A stretch of 34,520 nucleotides of DNA from an uncultured Bacteroidota bacterium (GTDB taxonomy: Bacteria > Bacteroidota > Bacteroidia > Chitinophagales > Chitinophagaceae), in assembly GCA_903877645.1 (NCBI GenBank), contig CAIRES010000085.1, positions 1 through 34,520 on the forward strand, in the 5' to 3' direction. The translations under genes were made by a program, and so were the position numbers. Position 1 is the stretch's first letter; every line of letters begins with the position of its first letter. The notes beneath the pieces are model-generated. The model did not search any database, was not told where the DNA came from, and saw only the letters and a list, made by a program, of their open reading frames with translations. Of this stretch, positions 15,047 through 22,173 are shown piece after piece.

Positions 15047-15766
15047 ATGAAGGTTCAACTGTTCATACCTTGCTTTGTAGATCAGCTATACCCCGACACC
15101 GGCATGAATATGGTGAAAGTGCTGGAGAAACTGGGCTGCGAGGTGACCTACAATACCAAACAAACCTGCTGCGGCCAACCGGCATTTAATGCAGGCTACC
15201 GCGAGGAGGCGAAAGCTGTGGCTACTAAGTTTCTCAACGACTTCGACAGCAGCAACTATATAGTAAGCCCGAGCGGCTCATGCACGGGCTATGTGCGTAA
15301 CTACTACGATACCATTTTCGACAACAGCAGCGGGCACAACCAGTGCAACCAGTTGCGGGAAAATATGTTTGAGTTCACAGAGTTCCTGACCAAAATACTG
15401 AAGGTGGACAATGTAGGCGCGGTGCTGAATGGCAAGGCCACCTACCACGATGCCTGCGGCGCTCTGCGGGAATGCAACATCAAGAGCGCACCACGCCAAC
15501 TACTGAACAAAGTGAGCGGACTGGAGCTGATAGAAATGAAGGAGTGTGAGACCTGCTGCGGCTTTGGGGGCACCTTTGCCATCAAGTACGAACCTATATC
15601 TATGGGTATGGCGCAAACCAAGGTAAAGAGTGCACTGGAAACCGGCGCGCAATACATCATCACCACCGATGTGTCGTGCATGATGCATATGCAGGGTTAC
15701 ATTAATGAGAACAACCTGCCCATACAGACCATGCACATAGCGGATGTACTGGCGAGCGGATGGTAA
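15047..15766 (+). CDS. lutA: LutA-like (Fe-S)-binding oxidoreductase subunit, two CCG domains
   Basis: 239 aa, the normal length of LutA/YkgE. Two cysteine-rich CCG domains are visible: CCGQPAFNAG with Cys41-Cys42 and CETCCGFGGTF with Cys167, Cys170 and Cys171; further cysteines at 79 (SGSC), 137 (HDACGALREC) and 143 complete the usual set. Family members bind an iron-sulfur cluster and work with LutB and LutC in L-lactate oxidation, or as GlcF/HdrB-like subunits in other electron-transfer complexes. No lutB or lutC gene follows; the next gene is on the other strand. The lactate role is therefore by family only. Start at 15047 gives the standard MKVQLFIPCF N-terminus. Confidence 0.88.
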   Translation: MKVQLFIPCFVDQLYPDTGMNMVKVLEKLGCEVTYNTKQTCCGQPAFNAGYREEAKAVATKFLNDFDSSNYIVSPSGSCTGYVRNYYDTIFDNSSGHNQCNQLRENMFEFTEFLTKILKVDNVGAVLNGKATYHDACGALRECNIKSAPRQLLNKVSGLELIEMKECETCCGFGGTFAIKYEPISMGMAQTKVKSALETGAQYIITTDVSCMMHMQGYINENNLPIQTMHIADVLASGW

Positions 15767-15782
15767 GGTTGAAGTGAAGTGG

Positions 15783-16097
15783 TTACAGTTGAATTTCTAA
15801 ACCTGTTCTTTTGATCTCGTCTAATAACATTCCTTTACCAGCATAATCTTTCGTTGGGTAGGTATGAATATCAAGATCAGGAAAACGGATATTAGCCTTG
15901 GCGATCTGGTCCAGGTTTAGCAGAAGATTATCTGTAAAGGTTCCCGAAAAAAGTGCAAGATCAATGTCCGAATTTTCATTCGGGTTGCCGGTCAATACAG
16001 AGCCAAACAAGATAGCCTTGTCTATCTGGATAGGCAAAGATTTACATGCAAGCAGGAAATCGTGCGTGTATTTTATGGCATCTTCTCTCTTAAGCAT
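15783..16097 (-). CDS. MNT-type nucleotidyltransferase (antitoxin-like)
   Basis: 104 aa. Minimal nucleotidyltransferase of the polymerase-beta superfamily: AILFGSVLTGNPNENSDIDL carries the GS-x(n)-SDIDL active-site motif (Gly32, Ser33, Asp44, Asp46), with a further acidic position in LDIHTY. Such proteins pair with HEPN-domain toxins; some antitoxins of this class inactivate the HEPN RNase by adding AMP groups to it. Here it follows a HEPN gene on the same strand and its first codons overlap that gene's original 3' end (16073-16097), as usual for the pair. The gene is complete, although its partner is frameshifted. Confidence 0.88.
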   Translation of the reverse strand: MLKREDAIKYTHDFLLACKSLPIQIDKAILFGSVLTGNPNENSDIDLALFSGTFTDNLLLNLDQIAKANIRFPDLDIHTYPTKDYAGKGMLLDEIKRTGLEIQL

Positions 16098-16463
16098 TTC
16101 TCTATTGATGATATTTTAGTAAAGTATTCTTCAGTAAGTTGTTTATCCGTTATCTTATATAGTTTGTCTACATCCTCAGGATACCTGCTTTCTATCTGGT
16201 AAAGATTAAGTTTTATCAGAAATGCCTGATCTTCCTCTGAATGCCAGGTTAGCCTCCTTTATTATTTTAAGCAGGTTATGCGTTTTAGGAGGTACGTTTT
16301 CTAAATTGTTAGCTACCCAAAGCGCTTTCGCAATTTTCTCAAGATATAAATGCCCGAAAAACAGCGCCTGAACATATCGCTTACCCTCTTCCAGATATTT
16401 CATCATATCCAGATCTTTCTCAGCAATTTTCAACCAATAATCAATATGCTCCCTTTTATCCAT
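16073..16463 (-). pseudogene. HEPN-domain gene (toxin-like) with a frameshift
   Basis: Starting at 16463, the frame gives a HEPN N-terminal half (IDYWLKIAEKDLDMMKYLEE, FFGHLYLEKIAKALWV, PPKTHNLLKI) but then goes out of frame after about residue 75 and stops at 16206 after 85 aa. Resuming in another frame at 16237 gives 54 codons that complete a normal HEPN C-terminus, including the family signature IESRYPEDVDKLY, and end at 16073 inside the MNT gene. Full length would be about 130 aa, right for the family. Loss of two bases (a GC, near 16238-16240) in an ANLALPEEDQ-like stretch would explain it. The product as encoded lacks the C-terminal helices, so the toxin is probably inactive unless the shift is programmed or an error. 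Confidence 0.8.
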
Positions 16464-16542
16464 ATAACTGATTACAAAAATAGCACATAATGTGGTAATT
16501 TATACTTTAACCACAACTCATTTCTTATTCCGCCAGTTAGTG

Positions 16543-16550
16543 TATTTTTG
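16543..16550 (+). promoter_or_regulatory. -7 box of parE
   Basis: TATTTTTG matches TAnnTTTG and lies 29 bases upstream of the ATG at 16580, predicting a leader of about 22 nt. The -33 region has no clear TTTG. Confidence 0.55.
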
Positions 16551-16579
16551 AAGCCAATAACAACATTTGACTCAATAAA

Positions 16580-18475
16580 ATGGCTGATTTACATAATCAA
16601 TATAACGAAGACAGTATCAAATCACTCGACTGGCGGGAACACATCAGGCTGAGGCCGGGTATGTATATAGGCAAGCTGGGCGATGGCAGCAGTGTGGACG
16701 ACGGCATCTATGTGCTGGTGAAGGAGGTGATGGATAACTGTATAGATGAGTTTGCGATGGGCCAGGGCAAGCGCATAGAACTGACCATTGCCGATGGTGG
16801 CGTAACCATACGCGACTATGGCCGTGGCATACCATTGGGCAAGGTAGTGGATGTAGTGAGCAAGATCAACACAGGCGCTAAATATGACAGCAAAGCCTTC
16901 CAAAAGTCTGTGGGGCTGAATGGTGTAGGTACAAAGGCGGTAAATGCACTGAGTAAGTACTTTAAGGTGTCGTCCTTTAGGGAAGGGCGTATGAAGGTGG
17001 CTGAGTTTGAAAGAGGCATACTGCTCAAAGAACATAAAGAGGCCAATACAACAGAGACCAATGGCACACTGGTAGAATTCAGACCGGATGAAACGGTGTT
17101 CAAGCACTACCACTTCCTCCATGAGTACCTGGAGAACCAGGTTTGGAACTACTGCTTCCTGAATGCGGGGCTGCTGATACACTTCAATGGCCGCAACTTC
17201 GTATCGAAGAACGGCTTGCTGGACCTGCTGACGCGGAAGACCAATCCTGAAACGCTACGCTACCCTATTATTCACCTTAAGGGTGATGACATAGAAGTGG
17301 CGCTTACGCATACCGGCGATTATGGCGAGGACATCTACTCATTTGTGAACGGGCAGCACACCACACAGGGTGGCACACACCAGGGCGCCTTCCGCGAGGC
17401 ATTTGTAAAGACCATACGCGACTTTTATAAGAAAGATTATGATGCATCTGATGTGCGGCAGAGCATATGCGCTGCTATATCAGTTAGGGTGCAGGAGCCG
17501 GTATTTGAATCACAGACCAAGACCAAGCTGGGCTCGCAATATGTATCAGAAGGCGGACCATCTATGAAAGCATTTATAGCCGACTTCCTGAATAAGGAGC
17601 TGGACAACTTCCTGCACAAGAACCCGGTCATTGCAGATTCGCTAAAGAAACGCATAGAGCAAAGCGAGCGGGAACGCAAAGAACTGTCGGGCATACGCAA
17701 GCTGGCCAATGAGCGTGCCAAGAAGGCCAACCTGCACAACAAGAAACTACGCGACTGCCGCATACACCTCAACGACGAAGCGCCTAACAAAGGCCGCGAC
17801 GAGTATAACCAGAAACAACTGGAATCGACCATCTTCATTACCGAAGGAGACTCGGCGAGTGGGTCTATTACCAAGAGCCGCGATGTGGGCACACAGGCGG
17901 TGTTCAGTCTGAGGGGTAAGCCGCTGAACTGTTATGGGCTCACCAAGAAGGTGGTGTATGAGAATGAAGAATTCAACCTGCTGCAACATGCATTGAATAT
18001 AGAAGAAGGCCTGGAAGGGCTGCGCTACAATAACATCGTGATAGCTACAGATGCCGACGTGGATGGCATGCACATACGGTTGCTCATCATGACCTTCTTC
18101 CTGCAGTTCTTCCCCGACCTTGTACGTGGAAACCACCTCCATATATTGCAGACACCCCTCTTCCGTGTGCGCAACAAGCAGAAGACCATTTATTGCTACA
18201 GCGATGAAGAGCGCCAGCGGGCCATTACCGAGATAGGCGCTAAAGCCGAAATCACCCGATTTAAAGGATTGGGTGAGATCAGCCCCGAGGAGTTTGCCCG
18301 CTTTATAGGTGACGATATCCGCAAAGACCCTGTACTGATATCACAGGACGCGCAGATACAGAAGTTACTTGAATATTACATGGGTAAGAATACCCCGCAA
18401 CGGCAGGTATTCATTATTGATAACCTGCGCGTGGAAAAAGACCTTGCTGAGGAGTTGGGGGTTGAGGTAGGGTGA
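16580..18475 (+). CDS. parE: DNA topoisomerase IV subunit B (ParE)
   Basis: 631 aa, the length of Bacteroidota ParE and shorter than E. coli GyrB. GHKL ATPase: RPGMYIG near residue 25, Asn53 in EVMDNCIDE for Mg-ATP binding, DYGRGIPLG, and [14 protein letters not shown] for the ATP lid. Transducer lysine in [14 protein letters not shown] domain: TEGDSASG with Glu422 and DADVDG with Asp491, Asp493 and Asp495. A C-terminal RFKGLGE and [10 protein letters not shown] segment follows. With ParC it unlinks and relaxes DNA at the end of replication. No parC gene follows; the next gene is a cysteine hydrolase. ParE rather than GyrB is judged from length and [14 protein letters not shown] details. Confidence 0.93.
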   Translation: MADLHNQYNEDSIKSLDWREHIRLRPGMYIGKLGDGSSVDDGIYVLVKEVMDNCIDEFAMGQGKRIELTIADGGVTIRDYGRGIPLGKVVDVVSKINTGAKYDSKAFQKSVGLNGVGTKAVNALSKYFKVSSFREGRMKVAEFERGILLKEHKEANTTETNGTLVEFRPDETVFKHYHFLHEYLENQVWNYCFLNAGLLIHFNGRNFVSKNGLLDLLTRKTNPETLRYPIIHLKGDDIEVALTHTGDYGEDIYSFVNGQHTTQGGTHQGAFREAFVKTIRDFYKKDYDASDVRQSICAAISVRVQEPVFESQTKTKLGSQYVSEGGPSMKAFIADFLNKELDNFLHKNPVIADSLKKRIEQSERERKELSGIRKLANERAKKANLHNKKLRDCRIHLNDEAPNKGRDEYNQKQLESTIFITEGDSASGSITKSRDVGTQAVFSLRGKPLNCYGLTKKVVYENEEFNLLQHALNIEEGLEGLRYNNIVIATDADVDGMHIRLLIMTFFLQFFPDLVRGNHLHILQTPLFRVRNKQKTIYCYSDEERQRAITEIGAKAEITRFKGLGEISPEEFARFIGDDIRKDPVLISQDAQIQKLLEYYMGKNTPQRQVFIIDNLRVEKDLAEELGVEVG

Positions 18476-18541
18476 GGATAGGTTACCGTTCGACAAGCTC
18501 ACGATGACATTTATTGAAAAATAGAGGTTAATAGATTGTTG

Positions 18542-19078
18542 ATGAAAGCGTTGTTGATCATAGATATGCAGTTGGGGAGTTTCAGGCCTTACAGCCTGCG
18601 CCACGATACTATGGGTGTGATCGGGCGTATCAATGAACTGTCGCAACGCTTCAGGGATAATGGAGACCTGGTGATCTTTATACAGCATGATGGCAGTAAG
18701 GAAAATGCTTTTGTGCCCGGCACACCAGACTGGGCAATATTGCCTGAGCTGATCCGCCAACCCGCAGATACAACTATTACGAAGACAGCGAATGATGCGT
18801 TTTACAGAACTGTGCTGCACGATACTCTTCAACAGCATAACGTCACTGAACTATACATTACCGGCTGCGCGACAGATTTTTGTGTGGACTCTACTATCAA
18901 ATCGGCATTGAGCAAAGACTACAACATCACCGTAGTAGCCAATGGACATACTACAGCTAACAGGCCGCAAATAACAGCCGAACAAGTGATCAATCACTAC
19001 AACTGGCTGTGGGATGATATGACGGCTACTAAGTATAAAATCATCGTGCAGGATACGTCTGACATTCTTAAAACATAG
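18542..19078 (+). CDS. Cysteine hydrolase, isochorismatase-like family
   Basis: 178 aa from the ATG at 18542; in-frame TTG codons just upstream are possible but less likely starts. The isochorismatase-like hydrolase fold is shown by LLIIDMQLGSF with the catalytic Asp8, KTANDAFYRT with Lys81, and GCATDFCVDSTI with the nucleophile Cys114. Members hydrolyse amides or esters such as nicotinamide, isochorismate or ureidoacrylate. The substrate cannot be read from this sequence. It lies 66 bp behind parE, across a stretch with a short dispersed repeat (TTCGACAAGCTCAC, 18489-18502), so co-transcription with parE is uncertain. Confidence 0.9.
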   Translation: MKALLIIDMQLGSFRPYSLRHDTMGVIGRINELSQRFRDNGDLVIFIQHDGSKENAFVPGTPDWAILPELIRQPADTTITKTANDAFYRTVLHDTLQQHNVTELYITGCATDFCVDSTIKSALSKDYNITVVANGHTTANRPQITAEQVINHYNWLWDDMTATKYKIIVQDTSDILKT

Positions 19079-19107
19079 TGTATTTCTAAATTCCCTAACT
19101 TTATAGC

Positions 19108-19701
19108 ATGGAAGTAAATGAAGCAGCAGTAGATTACGGCAAGCGCAACTTTACTATAGAAGAGTACCTCGAAATGGAAAACGTTTCTACGGAGAAGCAT
19201 GAGTATTACCAGGGAGAGATTTTTGCTATGTCGGGAGGGAAGAGCCAACACAATATCATTAGCAAAAACCTGATGATCGCCCTTGGCACAAAATTAAAAG
19301 GAAAACCTTGTCAGCCATATGGCAGCGATGCCCGAATCCATATTGAGAAGAACACACTTTTCACTTACCCCAACCTATCGGTGATATGTGGTGATATGAA
19401 ATCACTGAATAATGATGATCATAATTTCCTTAATCCCACTATCATTTTTGAGGTTCTCTCCCGCTCCACCAGGAATTATGACCGGACGACGAAATTCAAA
19501 CTGTACAGGGATATTCCCACACTGAAGGAGTATGTAATGGTAGAAACCGAGAGTATAGGTATTGAAGCCTGGCAACTGAACAATAAAGGACAGTGGGAAC
19601 TCAGGGAATATCAATCGCTTGGTGATGTGCTTTTGCTGCCGTCTGTACAGGTATCAATAGAAGTAAAGGATATCTACGAAGGTACCATAGCTGCGAAGTA
19701 A
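19108..19701 (+). CDS. Uma2-family (DUF820) endonuclease-like protein
   Basis: 197 aa. Uma2 proteins share a PD-(D/E)XK nuclease-like fold. Seen here: [35 protein letters not shown], the central [28 protein letters not shown] with the expected acidic residue, and [15 protein letters not shown]. Family members usually have YPD at the third segment; here it is YPN (AAC codon), so the first acidic ligand may be replaced. The biological role of Uma2 proteins is not known; they are abundant in Cyanobacteria and Bacteroidota. TAACTTTA at 19096-19103 lies 4 bases before the ATG, suggesting a very short leader. It converges on the SH3-domain gene. Confidence 0.87.
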   Translation: MEVNEAAVDYGKRNFTIEEYLEMENVSTEKHEYYQGEIFAMSGGKSQHNIISKNLMIALGTKLKGKPCQPYGSDARIHIEKNTLFTYPNLSVICGDMKSLNNDDHNFLNPTIIFEVLSRSTRNYDRTTKFKLYRDIPTLKEYVMVETESIGIEAWQLNNKGQWELREYQSLGDVLLLPSVQVSIEVKDIYEGTIAAK

Positions 19702-19702
19702 C

Positions 19703-20392
19703 CTAAGCAGGCAGCTTCTCCCAAAAGTGAAGTTCCCCACCCTTGCAATCAGCTGTAGCAGGTTCTGAGCGCACATTAAGCACTGTGCTGCATTTTTTGC
19801 ACAAGTACCTTGTTTTGCCATATTCCGCCAGTTCGAACCAATGGTGATCGGGAGCATTGAAACAGCCTTCGCTATTGGGGGCAGACTCCCGCCTTACCGT
19901 CACCCAGCAGTGCTTGCACTGGTACCAGAATTTGGGTTGGTAAGCAGTTTCCTTTTCGTATTCAGCAGCTTTCTTTCGTCTGTCGGTCATTTCTGAGCGA
20001 TAGTGCAGCACCCTCTTAATAACGATCAGGAATACGATAACACCACCGATGAACATCATCAGCTTTTTATCATTCTCGCTTAATTCCTTTTTCCCAGCGG
20101 GTGGCACAGCAGTTGATTCCGTAGCATTTTCGGAAGGCGGGGGCTCATCAAAGTATTCGCTGGTCACGTAGCCGGTCTTGCCTTTGTAAGTGACCTTTCC
20201 CCAGGTATCATCAATAGGCTCTACGTCTATTATGGTTCCTTTCTTGAGTTTACCGAGCAATGCCGACTTTGAGTCTTTTTCTGCCCTTACTTTTACATCC
20301 TCGATTGCCACAAATGACTTGGCGTACACCCCATGTACAGCCAATATGCAGGCCAGCAATAAAACAATTTTCAGGTGTATATTTTTGATCAT
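19703..20392 (-). CDS. SH3b-TM protein with two C-x2-C-x14-C-x5-H-x-W motifs
   Basis: 229 aa. Signal peptide or N-terminal anchor (residues 1-24), then a bacterial SH3 domain (about 28-82: VKVRAEKDSKSALLGKLKKG, WGKVTYKGKTGYV), a Pro/Ser-rich linker, a transmembrane helix (about 111-128, MFIGGVIVFLIVI) and a charged juxtamembrane region. The C-terminal 75 residues hold two matching motifs: C159-x2-C162-x14-C177-x5-H183-x-W185 and C198-x2-C201-x14-C216-x5-H222-x-W224. Each looks like a CCCH zinc site. With one signal sequence cleaved, the SH3 would be periplasmic and the metal sites cytoplasmic. I do not recognise this combination. The start at 20392 is supported by the signal peptide. Confidence 0.82.
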   Translation of the reverse strand: MIKNIHLKIVLLLACILAVHGVYAKSFVAIEDVKVRAEKDSKSALLGKLKKGTIIDVEPIDDTWGKVTYKGKTGYVTSEYFDEPPPSENATESTAVPPAGKKELSENDKKLMMFIGGVIVFLIVIKRVLHYRSEMTDRRKKAAEYEKETAYQPKFWYQCKHCWVTVRRESAPNSEGCFNAPDHHWFELAEYGKTRYLCKKCSTVLNVRSEPATADCKGGELHFWEKLPA

Positions 20393-20502
20393 CGCCTATT
20401 GTTAATTGAGCAGATAGATAAAAATACGAATCAATTTGATTATTTTATCATCATAACGCACAAAATACGGTTGCCTTAAAAAAGTTTACCGAAATTTACG
20501 GG

Positions 20503-20721
20503 ATGGAAGCACCACAACCCAATAACCCGCTGCATGGCAAAACCCTGGAAACTATACTGAATGAGCTGGTGACCAAGCTCGGCTGGGAATACATGAACGA
20601 ACGGGTGCGGATCAATTGCTTTTATGAGAACCCCAGCATCAGTTCCAGCCTCAAATTTCTGCGTAAGACCCCATGGGCCCGCAAAAAGGTAGAGGACCTG
20701 TACCTGGATAGCTTTTCGTGA
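20503..20721 (+). CDS. VF530-family DNA-binding protein
   Basis: 72 aa. Small conserved family (VF530, DUF2132) marked by [17 protein letters not shown] at the start, [14 protein letters not shown] in the middle and [20 protein letters not shown] near the end, all present. The structure of a family member from Vibrio suggests a small helical DNA-binding fold; no target is known. It ends 2 bp from the stop of the convergent gene at 20724. No shared promoter with neighbours is apparent. Confidence 0.9.
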   Translation: MEAPQPNNPLHGKTLETILNELVTKLGWEYMNERVRINCFYENPSISSSLKFLRKTPWARKKVEDLYLDSFS

Positions 20722-20723
20722 TA

Positions 20724-21155
20724 CTACATTTTGGGCATATCACACTCACGTGTGCCTACCATTACCACCTTCTGGTCCAGTACCCTGCCATTCTCGTCGT
20801 GCGCCCTTACGGCATAGGTGCCATCGGGGTCGCGGTTGCTGTCGAATTCAACCTGCACCGTAGAACCGCGACTGTCGATGATCCTGTCAGCCTCAATGGT
20901 TTTGTATATCTCGCCATTCTGTTTGTACACGATCACATATACATTCCTGCTGGCGCCATTATCCCAATGGATGGTGGCATATACTTTAGAATGGCCGGAT
21001 GCACACATCAGCTCACCCGCACGGTCCTGTATCTTATACTCGGTATAAAATTCAGGCATTGTCATCTTCTTCATAGATGCGATATACCCCACCAGGTCTG
21101 GATAATGTGGATGGTAACGATGATTGCTCACCCCATGTTGCCCGTAGTGTTCCAT
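20724..21155 (-). CDS. Hypothetical protein, beta-rich C-terminus
   Basis: 143 aa from the ATG at 21155 (EHYGQHGVSNHRYHPHYPD), chosen over a longer frame back to 21248 whose residues look non-coding. The first 25 residues are rich in His and Tyr. The rest alternates short strands (KVYATIHWDNGASRNVYVIV, STVQVEFDSNRDPDGTYAVR, QKVVMVGTRECDMP), and a single immunoglobulin-like or beta-sandwich domain fits. No signal peptide or membrane segment. I recognise no family. It is convergent with the VF530 gene, two bases apart. Confidence 0.65.
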   Translation of the reverse strand: MEHYGQHGVSNHRYHPHYPDLVGYIASMKKMTMPEFYTEYKIQDRAGELMCASGHSKVYATIHWDNGASRNVYVIVYKQNGEIYKTIEADRIIDSRGSTVQVEFDSNRDPDGTYAVRAHDENGRVLDQKVVMVGTRECDMPKM

Positions 21156-21428
21156 AATAAAAAATGATTGTTCGGTGTAGCAAAAGCTATGGAAGTAACT
21201 ATAGTTGCGTAGAAAATTCCAACATTTGGCCATCATCCTACAAAACAAACTATATCTATTTTATAAAACCACCCATAAATAAAAGGTGTTGGAGCATATT
21301 ACTTTCTTTGTGACCTTTGTGCCGTTAAAGAAAAAAGCTGTTATCAGGAAATGAGTAAACTCCCCGCCTGCCAAGGAGGGGACAGGCTATAAAAAGAGCT
21401 AATCCTTTTTACAGACAGGGGTGGTGGC

Positions 21429-21599
21429 ACTCACGTAAAGCAATTTCAGGATTACCAATGTCCCACACTCTTCAAATGGGACATTGAATGGGACATTCGG
21501 AAAATTAAATATGTCCGAAACCCTTGCCAGCACTCACTTATAGATAAAACCGCCATCGGATTTATCCACATAAAAAAGTTTTCAGCGCATGGGACATTT
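21429..21599 (+). repeat. 170-bp interspersed repeat, copy B
   Basis: Starts ACTCACGTAAAGCAA, then AGGATTACC, two GGGACATT units, AAAATTAAATATGTCC, an ACTCACTTA block, a perfect DnaA-box sequence TTATCCACA (21562-21570), and closes CGCATGGGACATTT. Copy C 290 bases downstream matches block by block with the same order and almost the same length (171 and 172 bases), while sequence between blocks differs. Non-coding. Confidence 0.85.
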
Positions 21600-21718
21600 A
21601 CCCTTAACGTATCACGGTTCGACGAGGCTCACCCTGACACTACCAATGACTAAACCCACCTGCTGACTGGCAGACAAAATATCTCCCTCTCCAATCGGAG
21701 AGGGCCGGGGTGAGGCCA

Positions 21719-21890
21719 ACTCACGTAAAGCAAGATTAGGATTACCCAATTGGGATTTAACCCAAAAATGGGACATTCAATGAGACATCTTAAAAATAAA
21801 ATACGTCCAAAACCCTTATCAATACTCACTTACATGAAAAACAACAATAAGAGTTATCCACAAAAAATATTTTTCGGCGTATGGGGCATT
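21719..21890 (+). repeat. 170-bp interspersed repeat, copy C
   Basis: Starts ACTCACGTAAAGCAA, then AGGATTACCC, GGGACATT, AAAATAAAATACGTCC, ACTCACTTACAT, a perfect TTATCCACA (21854-21862), ATTTTTCGGCGTAT and GGGGCATT. It shares blocks and spacing with copy B. The third copy at 11398-11516 lacks the left-hand blocks. Role unknown. Confidence 0.85.
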
Positions 21891-22045
21891 CGTGAGTGTA
21901 GATACCTCGTGCCTCGGCAAGAAAAGAAAGGATGAGAAGGTGGGGAAAAAGTGAGCAACTTATACTGACATTTTACTCACAAAACGTTGATTATCAATGT
22001 AAATGTGAGCAACAAAAGTGAGCAGCTATACAGTATTCTACAACC

Positions 22046-22094
22046 AGCTAATCATCAAATAAGCTAATCAGCTAATAAAACAATTAGCTAATCA
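22046..22094. repeat. AGCTAATCA short repeats before the rpsA promoter
   Basis: AGCTAATCA occurs at 22046-22054, 22062-22070 and 22086-22094, with a partial copy starting at 22070. The last copy covers the position of the rpsA -33 element. AGCTAAT with ATTAGCT also allows small hairpins. Confidence 0.7.
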
Positions 22095-22104
22095 AAAAAT
22101 CCCG

Positions 22105-22112
22105 TATCTTTG
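22105..22112 (+). promoter_or_regulatory. -7 box of rpsA
   Basis: TATCTTTG, a full match to TAnnTTTG, about 60 bases before the start. It predicts a leader of roughly 55 nt, which contains CACCGGGCCGTGG and could have a small stem. No clear TTTG -33 element is visible, only AATTAGC at that distance. Confidence 0.65.
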
Positions 22113-22173
22113 CACTCCCAAAAAAGAACCAACTAACCACCGGGCCGTGGGTTTGGGCATGAGTCCGTACAAA

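Larger units (their letters stand above)
21156..22104. other. Gene-free, repeat-rich intergenic region upstream of rpsA
   Basis: About 950 bases with no convincing gene on either strand. Contents in order: an upstream stretch of the hypothetical gene (to about 21290); a short hairpin-like dispersed block (TCCCCGCCTGCC, AAGGAGGGGACAGGC, 21361-21388); repeat copy B (21429-21599); a GTTCGACGAGGCTCACC block (21616-21632) like that at 18489; a CTCCCTCTCCAATCGGAGAG block with a GGCCGGGGTGAGG tail (21683-21715); repeat copy C (21719-21890); and AGCTAATCA repeats (22046-22094). Several blocks are of a kind that recurs across genomes of this phylum, so the region looks like an accumulation site for dispersed repeats. 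Confidence 0.75.

Noticed and set aside
21554-21870. Chromosome origin (oriC) because of two perfect DnaA boxes
   Set aside because: The two TTATCCACA boxes lie in copies of a dispersed repeat nearly 300 bases apart, no dnaA or dnaN gene is near, and no AT-rich unwinding region with further boxes was seen.
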